This document shows positions 27,899 through 35,681 of a DNA stretch of 64,000 nucleotides, one piece after another; positions within the stretch are counted from its first letter, which is position 1, and every line of letters begins with the position of its first letter. Both the position numbers and the translations under genes were made by a program. This DNA is from Vibrio vulnificus NBRC 15645 = ATCC 27562 (GTDB lineage Bacteria; Pseudomonadota; Gammaproteobacteria; Enterobacterales; Vibrionaceae). The notes under the pieces are model-generated. The model saw only the letters and a list, made by a program, of their open reading frames with translations, was not told where the DNA came from and made no database searches. The DNA is taken from assembly GCF_002224265.1 (NCBI RefSeq), contig NZ_CP012881.1, forward strand, positions 930,001 through 994,000, read 5' to 3'.

Positions 27899-27976
27899 TG
27901 CACAACCTGTAGCATTTACAAGCCAATCATAGTAAAGAAGCATGCTATTATCACTGTGCATTAAGAATTATGCACA
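27899..27976. repeat. Left-end TGTGCA repeats of the island
   Basis: TGCACAA lies at 27899-27905, TGTGCA at 27955-27960 and TGCACA at 27971-27976. The last two form a dyad, TGTGCAT - 8 bp - ATGCACA. The same hexamer recurs at the other end of the island, so these are likely recombinase-binding sites. Confidence 0.6.
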
Positions 27977-27978
27977 CC

Positions 27979-28212
27979 CATGACGAAGGCTAATACATAC
28001 AAATGGGGTTAACAAGCAAGGGTGTATCTGATCGGGCTGGTACACATCTCCTCTAGCATTAGTAAAAGTGCATCGAACTTGGCTTCGGTAAACTAAGAAG
28101 GCCCAATAGTTGCAACTCACAAGTGGACAGAACCTTGTTCGACCTGATGATCTACAAGGGTACTGTCAGATTAGGAAAAGTATGTTGATGCCTTGATCGT
28201 GTGTTAGTGACA
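27979..28212. other. Non-coding stretch at the island left end
   Basis: After the terminal repeats, about 230 bp lead to the stop codon of the first cargo gene. I see no gene, terminator or known element here. Confidence 0.4.
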
Positions 28213-29460
28213 CTAGGCTGCATTAGATAAAGCAACTTCATTCAAATCATTGATTCTCTGTGCAACCGAACGTTGTATAATTGCATTATTTTGCTCGTTT
28301 GAACAAATTACGGTAAACCTAGCTCTAAATACATGTTCACCAAGCTGTAACAGTAACTTACCAACAACTTCATCAGCAAAACTACTTGAAATTAGAGGGA
28401 GATCATTAAAATTTATGACTATTCGATGGTCATACATATTAACAAAATTAACTAGTCGTCCCTTCAATGGAGCACCAGCAAATCTTGTTCCATAAGAACT
28501 AGCTTCTACCCGAACCAGAAAATTAATATAGTCGTCATCAGGGGCTTCATAACACAATTCAATAAAATCTACAGGCTCATACTGTTGACCATTTATTGTC
28601 AATGCACTCGCCATCAAATTTTCAATAGAAAAATCGACAGTAGCTTCAACAATAGTTCCCCTATAGTTTGAGTCGATTTTGCTAATCTCTAGTTTGCCTT
28701 TTTCATGACGAAGTACCGCATTGTTTGAAAGTATTTTAAAAGAACCTTTACCTTGATGACTTATCTCGTAAGAGCCAAATAAACCATTTCCTTGCCCAAT
28801 ACTTTTATCCCTCGTTATACCTTCTCGAATAGCTTTATCGAGAACGGATACTTCCGACTCATTTTGAAATTTTTCTCCTAAAGTATTAGTTATCCCTCGA
28901 CCACAATCAGCAACTAAAAAATTAACTTTTCCACTTTGCTTATCTATTCGATTGACTAACAGGATTCCACCTACTGGTGATTCTGAATGGACAAGAACAT
29001 TATCTGAGATCTCGTTAATTGCCCATTCTAAAGCTGCATAATCAGAGCGAGAAATTCCTTCGGCACCAGAAAGAACCATTTTAAACACGTTATTCACTAT
29101 AGCAAAATGATCATCCGAGTTAGTGTAATGTTGTGCTGGATAGAAGCTGGAACCTTGATAAGAAGATACACTATGTTTTTTATCAAGAAGGTTAAGAATA
29201 TTTTTATCTCGCCACTCTTTAGCTAAAGAATTTTTCTTCGGAACAATAACAGTGAAATCATGACCATCATTTGCTTTGGATAGCACTTGACAGACCAACC
29301 CTAGTGTTTCGCTCATCGGAGCAGACTCAAGGTCTTTAAAATCCAGTACCCACTCTGTAAAATTACTCGCTTGCAATGAGATAGACCGTTCAAGACTTTG
29401 AATATCGAGTACAGTTAAATTTTCTCTAAAGTTAAATTTATTTTTTCTTCTATTTAGCAC
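28213..29460 (-). CDS. STAS-like / GHKL ATPase / STAS-like (DUF4325) protein
   Basis: 415 aa in three parts. Residues ~15-110 look STAS-like (LDIQSLERSI, then a TVIVPKK strand). Residues ~135-265 form a GHKL ATPase with N box WAINEISDNVLVHS, G1 CGRGIT and G2 GQGNGLFG. Residues ~320-400 match the STAS-like DUF4325 fold (VINFNDLPLISSSFADEV). The ATPase resembles anti-sigma-factor kinases, with STAS domains as possible partners in one chain. No conserved phospho-acceptor histidine is seen before the N box. The start is GTG with a GAGGA sequence 6-10 nt upstream. Function unknown; a signalling or defence-control role is a guess. Confidence 0.7.
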   Translation of the reverse strand: MLNRRKNKFNFRENLTVLDIQSLERSISLQASNFTEWVLDFKDLESAPMSETLGLVCQVLSKANDGHDFTVIVPKKNSLAKEWRDKNILNLLDKKHSVSSYQGSSFYPAQHYTNSDDHFAIVNNVFKMVLSGAEGISRSDYAALEWAINEISDNVLVHSESPVGGILLVNRIDKQSGKVNFLVADCGRGITNTLGEKFQNESEVSVLDKAIREGITRDKSIGQGNGLFGSYEISHQGKGSFKILSNNAVLRHEKGKLEISKIDSNYRGTIVEATVDFSIENLMASALTINGQQYEPVDFIELCYEAPDDDYINFLVRVEASSYGTRFAGAPLKGRLVNFVNMYDHRIVINFNDLPLISSSFADEVVGKLLLQLGEHVFRARFTVICSNEQNNAIIQRSVAQRINDLNEVALSNAA

Positions 29461-29628
29461 GAAAATTCCTCAGCATTGCTAACAGCAGTTGTTAGACAGA
29501 CAACAAACAGAACTTGTCCGTATCCACAAAATTCTGCTTAATTCATTCAATCCTTCATGCATCACCAACCAGCCCCAAAACAATTTTGCGTTAGCAAACC
29601 ATTAATTAACTCAGACATAGAAAGTCGC

Positions 29629-30033
29629 TTAACTCTCACCTCTAAGGCGATAAGCTAATCTCCCATATTTCATGTGTGCAAATGAAGCAGCAACGAATAG
29701 AGTTATCTGCAACGCGCCTACCCATTTACTAGGTTGCATTAAAGCTACTACATAAATCGTAACGCTGATTGCTGACATCACACTGGTAATCGTCATAAAC
29801 CAATCAAGACCAACTTCATTTAGCTTGCCATGGTACTTTCTAGTAGCACTTCGAACATTGATAATTGAACTTGAATAAATCATCGCACTAGCAATAGACC
29901 AATCACCTGTAAGCAACAAATCATCATACTTCCCCGTCAAGACCTTAACCAAGACAAGCAAGATGAATGGAGTGATAATGAACAGATAAGATGTAGCTAC
30001 CGCCTTAAACTCATTCTGATGTTGGTATTTCAT
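29629..30033 (-). CDS. Small multi-pass membrane protein, function unknown
   Basis: About 134 aa, starting MKYQHQNEFKA at ATG 30033 (GGAACT upstream; a GTG at 30045 is the alternative). Hydrophobic stretches include SYLFIITPFILLVLVKV, a second near residue 45, ITSVMSAISVTIYVVAL and LQITLFVAASF, giving three or four transmembrane helices. It overlaps the end of the upstream gene by 23 nt, so the two are translationally coupled. I do not recognise the family. The pairing of a soluble protein with a small membrane protein is common in phage-defence modules, but nothing here proves that. Confidence 0.65.
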   Translation of the reverse strand: MKYQHQNEFKAVATSYLFIITPFILLVLVKVLTGKYDDLLLTGDWSIASAMIYSSSIINVRSATRKYHGKLNEVGLDWFMTITSVMSAISVTIYVVALMQPSKWVGALQITLFVAASFAHMKYGRLAYRLRGES

Positions 30034-30853
30034 TCTGAGTTCCACGATAAGTAATGACTTCTTTGATCTCTTTTATCTTTGCATTCTTGATACGTTCTTC
30101 ACCTTTCTCAACGACAACATCATACTCAGCGTGAACTCTCAGATAGTCACTTCCCCCCAGACGAACCTCAGAGTTCAGATATTCATCCAACCACTCTTTG
30201 TGTAAAATTTCTGCGCTGTATCTCTTATGAGTCCTAGTGCTAATTACTTCCCACTTAGAAGTAGCCTTTTTACAAGGCTTAAAAACTTCAACGATTTCTT
30301 CACCGTCAAAATGACCTTGGTCGCTAGAGAACATCTTTTTGACATTACCTGTGAATCTGAAGTTAGGGTCAAAAGGGATTACCTCAGCTAACTTAGCACC
30401 TTCATTGCAAACTTTAAGATACTCATCAGGTAACAGCTTTTTATTGCCCTCAGACCACTTCTCAGCAACTAAAGCAACATCTAAATCACTAATGTAAGGA
30501 TCAAGTCGACTTGAGCGACCTCTTTTAGCCATCTCATTCTTCAGTCTATCCCTTTCATTATTAGTGATGTGTTGAACCTGCTCTTTTTTAGACATCTCAC
30601 CAGTCAACTCCCTGAAAAGGGAGTCAGGTCTTGTCCACTCCTCAACCTTTAATAACAACTTAGCGAGAATGCAACCATGAGTAACCTCTTGCAGCTCAAC
30701 ATCAAAGATCATCTCTGAATCAACAGCCTGAGCAATAATTTGCCCCATCTCCTGATATGCTGAAATGAAATCTCCCATAGCGTGAAATACTTCCGCAGGG
30801 TTCTTCCTGTTAGAGTTGTATTCAAGGTGAAACTCTAAAACCGTTGCTTCCAT
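30011..30853 (-). CDS. Soluble protein of unknown function, upstream partner of a membrane protein
   Basis: 280 aa with no signal peptide or membrane segment. The N-terminus (residues 1-90) has the pattern NPAEVFHAMGDFISAYQ ... FDVELQEVTHGCILAKLL, a helix followed by a strand-rich segment seen in several uncharacterised bacterial proteins. The middle is charged and helical; the C-terminus is beta-rich. It overlaps the small membrane-protein gene by 23 nt. No catalytic motif is apparent. Real gene by length, coupling and AT-rich codon use like its neighbours. Confidence 0.65.
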   Translation of the reverse strand: MEATVLEFHLEYNSNRKNPAEVFHAMGDFISAYQEMGQIIAQAVDSEMIFDVELQEVTHGCILAKLLLKVEEWTRPDSLFRELTGEMSKKEQVQHITNNERDRLKNEMAKRGRSSRLDPYISDLDVALVAEKWSEGNKKLLPDEYLKVCNEGAKLAEVIPFDPNFRFTGNVKKMFSSDQGHFDGEEIVEVFKPCKKATSKWEVISTRTHKRYSAEILHKEWLDEYLNSEVRLGGSDYLRVHAEYDVVVEKGEERIKNAKIKEIKEVITYRGTQNEIPTSE

Positions 30854-31240
30854 TTCCTAGTCCGTTAATCATTATTGTTCATATGGTTATGAATCTTACA
30901 TCATATTTAAGTCCCAACAAATGTTTGACCTCACCATTAGTCAGACTAAACATATTGTCTTCTTAAGTCGCCGACTTGTATCGACCTCGATTTTTTAAAG
31001 TCATACATGATCAAACCTCATTATAATGCGACCTACCGCATGCTCATTGGATAACATTTAGTAGGGCAAATTAGCATTAACAGGATAGAAAAGAGCGATA
31101 TGACTAAAACGTTTTGGGGCATAAACGTATTAGATCTAGCTCTAATATGGTAGTAGGAGAAATAGTCGTGATCAGATGCATGCGAGGATAACCCAACTGA
31201 TTTTTATATCAACTGGGTTATCTTTACTTTAACTGATCAG
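30854..31240. other. 387-bp non-coding gap with a hairpin
   Basis: Between two minus-strand operons. It must hold the promoter of the 280-aa/membrane protein pair near 30860-30950, where the DNA is AT-rich, and a hairpin at 31187-31222. No gene seen. Confidence 0.4.
31187..31222. terminator. Hairpin at the end of the three-gene cassette
   Basis: GATAACCCA and TGGGTTATC form a 9-bp stem, extended by ACTGAT/ATCAAC-type imperfect pairing, 18 bp past the stop at 31241. A T-rich tail is present only in the plus direction, so use by the minus-strand cassette is probable by position but not by sequence. Confidence 0.5.
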
Positions 31241-31936
31241 CTATTGGTTTATGAGCGTGATTTTAATTGATGGCAAGATATAACCAAGATATTCATCCCT
31301 AACCCTTAAACTACAAGTTTTAGAAAGTTCAAAATCAACTGTATGACCATCAACGTAAACAGAGCTACTAAGTTTGTCTAGCTTGTATTCTTTACCTTCT
31401 ATTAGCTTATCTAGCGACTCAAAGGCGTCTTTTATACTTGTTATCTCGATACTGGCCTTCGCAGCTTTATCTATAACTACACGACTAACTTTTACTTTTC
31501 CCGTACCTTCTAGTTTAGCCTTGAGATCACTTTCTAGTGTAACCTTAAAGGTTTTCAAGTTCAGTTCTGGGTTACTGAAGCCAACCTGAAAGTCGAACAG
31601 CCTTGCGAAGCAATCCAAAAACGACCTCGTTGACTTAGGCGAGTTATAGATCACCATTAACAGTTTATTTGTATCGAGAGCCTCAATATGGAAGTTAATG
31701 TTTCTATAGGTAACGTACGATATCTCATCTATGACATTGCCAAATTGGTCATAGGTTTCGTCGCTAAACTCTACTTTTTCAGAGTATGTGGCGTGAAGTT
31801 CTTCAGATTCATTCAGCGACACGCCGTGAAATGTAAAGTCATGCTGCTCATCAGACTGCTGCCTCAATTTGGTCAGCATTTCTGAAACACTCTTTTTACT
31901 GTTTATCAGTAGTAACTTCAGCCTCTGACGACTCAT
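31241..31936 (-). CDS. Third gene of an unrecognised three-gene cassette
   Basis: 231 aa, soluble, beta-rich with a lysine-rich middle; no known motif is visible to me. The start at 31936 has a strong GGAGG sequence 8 nt upstream even though it lies 41 nt inside the preceding gene, which shows deliberate translational coupling. Together with the two genes before it, it forms a compact unit ended by a hairpin. Function unknown; probably a subunit or regulator of the putative nuclease complex. Confidence 0.65.
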   Translation of the reverse strand: MSRQRLKLLLINSKKSVSEMLTKLRQQSDEQHDFTFHGVSLNESEELHATYSEKVEFSDETYDQFGNVIDEISYVTYRNINFHIEALDTNKLLMVIYNSPKSTRSFLDCFARLFDFQVGFSNPELNLKTFKVTLESDLKAKLEGTGKVKVSRVVIDKAAKASIEITSIKDAFESLDKLIEGKEYKLDKLSSSVYVDGHTVDFELSKTCSLRVRDEYLGYILPSIKITLINQ

Positions 31937-33017
31937 TTTCGTCCTCCCCTAGAGTTTCTGCTACGATTTCATCGACTATTGCACGCGCAGTGTTCTCGAT
32001 TAGCCTAGATATCCGTAACTCTTCTTCCTTGTCCAATTTAGACGGGTTTTTGTTGTACTCATTTTTGGCTTTATACTTGAACTTACCTCTTGTGATATAG
32101 GAGAAATCCTCAAAAGTCTCCGGCTCACCGAACATCGCCTCAATCACATAGATGTCCGAACCCACCAGTTCTTCTTCAAACTTCCATCTAATCTTGGAGA
32201 TATAAAATCCGCGATTGTAGAATTCTTGAAGCTCGCCAGACTGGAGTACACCCTCGCCTTTCAGTGAAGCTCTGCTGATATGTATGCCAGAATCCCCAGA
32301 TTTGGCTCTTTCTTCATCTGTTGGCATTGGATGGAACACATAAACGTCCGTAACATCCAATAGCTTAAATCCGTCCAATCTATTCAGCAGCTTTCGGAAG
32401 AAGCTAGTGCGGGCATCAGGGTCCTCTATAGCAGCCAAATTGATACGAGTAGAGTCGAATTTCTGACCAGCTTCCTCTGCCGTCAATGCAACAGACTCTC
32501 GAATCGTTCTTTCATACTCTTTTACTTTGGGATTGTCTGGGTATCTGACTGTATAGCCAGAGTCCGTTTTCTCTATTGTTATTGTTGCTTCTTTCTTAAC
32601 GATTTGCTTGAAATCAGACTTAGTGTAATCAGGTGTTTCGTAATTTATATCAATGACATAGTTTCCATTTTCATCTTCATGCCAGATACATAAATCCTTT
32701 TCTTCAGTGATTTGCTTCTTAAGAACTTTTAACGTCTTTTCTAAAGAATCTTTATCTACCTCAGTGGCGTAGTCGCTCGTCGTTGTTTTCTCTTTACGCT
32801 GAACCACGCCCATCGCCGAAGCAATTCTTTGGTGGTCGTAGTAATCGTGGTTGTACTTAGAAAACTCACGAGCGAGTTCTTCTCTTTTAGTTTCGGTCGA
32901 TATGATTACGCCTCGAGAAAGGAACAAATCCCTTAATTCAGAGTTGTTAATCTTCGAAGTGTTAAGCGCGTCAAACAAGGCCTTATCAGTAACGCTATAA
33001 AGGTAATTTTTATGCAT
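31896..33017 (-). CDS. Second gene of the cassette; SAP-like N-terminus
   Basis: 373 aa from ATG 33017, which has AAGGGTG about 5 nt upstream (a longer frame reaches 33035). Residues ~25-60 (NNSELRDLFLSRGVIIST ... REELAREFSKY) read like a SAP-type helix-extended-loop-helix, a fold used to bind DNA. The remainder alternates charged helices and strands, ending in an acidic tail rich in Glu. It overlaps the gene before it by 8 nt and the gene after by 41 nt. No catalytic motif recognised. A DNA-binding partner of the first gene's putative nuclease is an inference. Confidence 0.65.
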   Translation of the reverse strand: MHKNYLYSVTDKALFDALNTSKINNSELRDLFLSRGVIISTETKREELAREFSKYNHDYYDHQRIASAMGVVQRKEKTTTSDYATEVDKDSLEKTLKVLKKQITEEKDLCIWHEDENGNYVIDINYETPDYTKSDFKQIVKKEATITIEKTDSGYTVRYPDNPKVKEYERTIRESVALTAEEAGQKFDSTRINLAAIEDPDARTSFFRKLLNRLDGFKLLDVTDVYVFHPMPTDEERAKSGDSGIHISRASLKGEGVLQSGELQEFYNRGFYISKIRWKFEEELVGSDIYVIEAMFGEPETFEDFSYITRGKFKYKAKNEYNKNPSKLDKEEELRISRLIENTARAIVDEIVAETLGEDENESSEAEVTTDKQ

Positions 33018-34080
33018 GAACACCCTTCCAACCAATATCCTCTGAGTTATAAAACTCTATTTTGTATGGAATCAACTCAAGCTTGATATCGAGTCTCTTC
33101 TTCATTTCTTCGTCATACCCCCACTCATGTGCGTACTTTTCTAATGCTCGGTTAAAGTGGGAGCGAGCTGACCCACTGGTTTCAGTATGTGGCACTTTCA
33201 GTCGAATTTTATTTTCGGCATTTAACAGTTGAAACTTTGATAGTAGGTCCAAAAGGTAGAGAAATTCGTTATCGGTGTTCGCCGCTCGGTTGTAGTAGAC
33301 AACGTAACCTGATTCATAAACCTTCTTAATTTCTCGATCAACGATATCATTCACTTCATCGTGTTTAATGATAATGAAAGGGGATGACAACATCTCAATA
33401 GTCGCAGGGAGGTACTTTTCAGAAGAAACAACCTTGTGGAACGTCAACTCTGGATAGTAAAAACCAAACTCTGTTTTCGGAAACGTGCTATGACGAATCA
33501 TCTCGTTAATATCAGAGGCAATTGTCATCCAATAGTTAATCTGAAGTGGTTCAACGAAGTGCAATTTCTTGTCTTTAGGGACTGGTATCTTTGAAAGTTG
33601 AACAGGCTTGGGTAGTTTGCCTTTCTGACCTCTCTCTCGCTTAGGTGGATAGAAAAAATCATAGAAGCCTTTTTGATATTGGTTGTCATGGTTATAAACA
33701 AACAACAATCCTCGTACTTCAAAGTCACCCGCAGGAATGAGGTATTTGGCTTGCCATTGCTTGCTATTTTCTGCGCAGTCAATCGTCTTAGCTAGTGATG
33801 TTAAAGCTTCTTCTATCTTCGTAGGGCTTATCGAACCCTTACCGTAGCTTTTCAAGTCGGTATTAAAAAGAATGTTCTTATTGCTATAAGGGTCTCTATA
33901 GCCAAAAACAACATCAACTGGATGTGTATGCTTTTGAGTCTTGTCTTTATCTAAGTGTTTGTCTTGTTTTCTGCATGGAAAATCTTGATCATATGGGCCA
34001 TATTGCTCCCATCTAAAAATACTTAGCAAATTGGAAGATACAACTTTTGCAATTTCTTCACGAGGCCCATTTTCAGCCAT
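33010..34080 (-). CDS. First gene of the cassette; putative PD-(D/E)XK nuclease
   Basis: 356 aa. After an N-terminal helix, HPVDVVFGY supplies an Asp at the end of a strand and, about 17 residues on, NTDLKSYG supplies a D-x-K on the next strand: the spacing and hydrophobic pattern of a PD-(D/E)XK core. A QWQAKYLI strand and conserved basic residues follow. The rest (residues ~150-356) is unassigned. It leads a three-gene overlapping cassette. Start ATG 34080 has GGGGTAGAG upstream. Family assignment is by motif reading only; nuclease activity and phage defence are inferred from this and from island context. Confidence 0.65.
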   Translation of the reverse strand: MAENGPREEIAKVVSSNLLSIFRWEQYGPYDQDFPCRKQDKHLDKDKTQKHTHPVDVVFGYRDPYSNKNILFNTDLKSYGKGSISPTKIEEALTSLAKTIDCAENSKQWQAKYLIPAGDFEVRGLLFVYNHDNQYQKGFYDFFYPPKRERGQKGKLPKPVQLSKIPVPKDKKLHFVEPLQINYWMTIASDINEMIRHSTFPKTEFGFYYPELTFHKVVSSEKYLPATIEMLSSPFIIIKHDEVNDIVDREIKKVYESGYVVYYNRAANTDNEFLYLLDLLSKFQLLNAENKIRLKVPHTETSGSARSHFNRALEKYAHEWGYDEEMKKRLDIKLELIPYKIEFYNSEDIGWKGVHA

Positions 34081-34336
34081 TAACTCTACCCCTACTATTG
34101 AAAGTTAAATTTGCTCCAAACTTAGTTTCATAATATGCGATTGATTACTTAGCTTCTAGTGGCTAACTCAATGTACCATAGAGTTTTTCTCTTGATTGTG
34201 ATGTGCCTTATCTAAAGCGGCTGCGTTAACGTTGGTCAAACTAACTTGGGGAAATTCTAGGCTATCCGCATCAGCTCACTCTGCATTGTATTTATGCTTA
34301 AGAGGCATTAGCCGAACTGGAAACTTGCGTACTTTA

Positions 34337-35539
34337 TTAATTGTAAGCCTCATCACTGATCACTTTCAGGAAGTACTCCTGCAAACCAAACCTAAACTGA
34401 CGTGTAGAGTTTGCGGCATTTTTATAAAGTCGACCTTGAGCATCTAGTTCCATCACAGAGCAGTTTTTCCAATGCTTAGCATTCTTGCTATAGTCAAGCT
34501 TACCCAGCGCTAGCCCTGCATTTTCAAGTTCCTCTGACGACATACCATCCTTCACTAGTTGATAAATAACGAGACCTAACGCTTGCCACACTTGAGGAGA
34601 CAGTTGATATCCGGAACGATTGCTGACAAACGATTCTTTCAAAGGTTTCAGCCATCCACTCATGAATGCAGAGATATTATTCATATAGTCTCCAGCTAGT
34701 ATCGATGTGAGGCTCTCTCCTGATTCCAAAGTTATGTCTTTAGGCATCTTACTGTATTCTTGAGTACCAGCTCCGGCTACCGCACCGACAAGCAACTTAA
34801 ACAAAACATATTGAGTGGTGATAGTACTCTCAGACACTTTCACATGCTTAGCATCAAAGCTGACGCCACCATAAGACTCGATATCAGTGTCTTCGATCAA
34901 CTGAAGAATAAATGGGTGTAATGGGAAACCACCTTTACTAGACAAGCTATCTCCATCACCAACATGAGGCAGATTTAAAGCTGTATCAAAGAGAGCATTC
35001 TTCTTAAATAAATGAACGATATCTGTGGCATCTAGCCCATTTTCATCGTCGAAAATAATCCGAATTTCAACTTTTTCCATGGCTAATCGCTGCCGAGCTA
35101 GGCTTTTTTGATTAATTTCTTTTGCGCTTAATCTTGAACTAAACAAGAAAGTTTTAACTCCAAGCATCCTGCAAATAGCAATGAAAGTAAGCACATTACC
35201 AACGATGTAGGTACTGTTTGAGTTGAAAGACAATGTCGGAAGGGTGCGGGACGTGCCATCTAAGATTGGCTTCCCCTCAACAGCAAAGGTAAGAGAAACT
35301 GGTGCAAAAACATCATCCTTGATTACTCGTGTCTCAAGCTCAGCCTGAATAGCCTTTACCTTATCTACGTTAGTCGAATTGGTTGCAGCATCAACAACCC
35401 ACTTCAACTCCGACTGAACATTCTCAGCAGAAAAATAGGCATCAATTTCAACCATTGGAATAGTTGAAATTAAGGTTTTAAAGGTTTTTTCCTTAGTCGA
35501 AAACAACATGCCGCTGATTTTTTGCTCAAAAACTTTCAA
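34337..35539 (-). CDS. DndB/DGQHR-like protein with an altered core motif
   Basis: 400 aa. The layout resembles DGQHR-domain (DndB-type) proteins: a strand then ILDGTSRTLP where DGQHR is normally found, a later VHLFKKNALFD resembling the lF..iN region, a helical middle, and a LGKLDYSKNAKHW segment near the C-terminus that matches the family's kidWs..n..W tail. The Gln-His of DGQHR is replaced by Thr-Ser. DndB proteins regulate DNA phosphorothioation, but no dnd genes are present here. The start is TTG at 35539 (ATG 35509 is possible). It is divergent from the ParB-like gene across a palindrome. Confidence 0.55.
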   Translation of the reverse strand: MKVFEQKISGMLFSTKEKTFKTLISTIPMVEIDAYFSAENVQSELKWVVDAATNSTNVDKVKAIQAELETRVIKDDVFAPVSLTFAVEGKPILDGTSRTLPTLSFNSNSTYIVGNVLTFIAICRMLGVKTFLFSSRLSAKEINQKSLARQRLAMEKVEIRIIFDDENGLDATDIVHLFKKNALFDTALNLPHVGDGDSLSSKGGFPLHPFILQLIEDTDIESYGGVSFDAKHVKVSESTITTQYVLFKLLVGAVAGAGTQEYSKMPKDITLESGESLTSILAGDYMNNISAFMSGWLKPLKESFVSNRSGYQLSPQVWQALGLVIYQLVKDGMSSEELENAGLALGKLDYSKNAKHWKNCSVMELDAQGRLYKNAANSTRQFRFGLQEYFLKVISDEAYN

Positions 35540-35589
35540 CTCTTTATGTCCAATATCGTGTTTTTCGCAGTGTAATTTAAAAATTAAAT

Positions 35590-35615
35590 TTGATCCGACA
35601 TGCGTGTCGGATCAA
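35590..35615. promoter_or_regulatory. Perfect 26-bp palindrome between divergent genes
   Basis: Arms TTGATCCGACA and TGTCGGATCAA (11 bp each) surround TGCG. It lies between the DndB-like start and the ParB-like start, 67 bp upstream of the latter. No T run follows in either coding direction, so an operator or a parS-like site fits better than a terminator. Confidence 0.65.
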
Positions 35616-35681
35616 TAATGGGTGAGAATCACAATCTTACTCGCATGATTGCGCACTATGTTGCCACAGGCAGGGCACAGG

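Noticed and set aside
34081..34336. 71-aa plus-strand frame at 34232-34447
   Set aside because: It runs into the coding region of the DndB-like gene on the other strand and has no ribosome site.
35590..35615. Rho-independent terminator
   Set aside because: The stem is perfect, but it lies between divergent starts and lacks a T tract in a useful direction; an operator or parS-like role is more likely.
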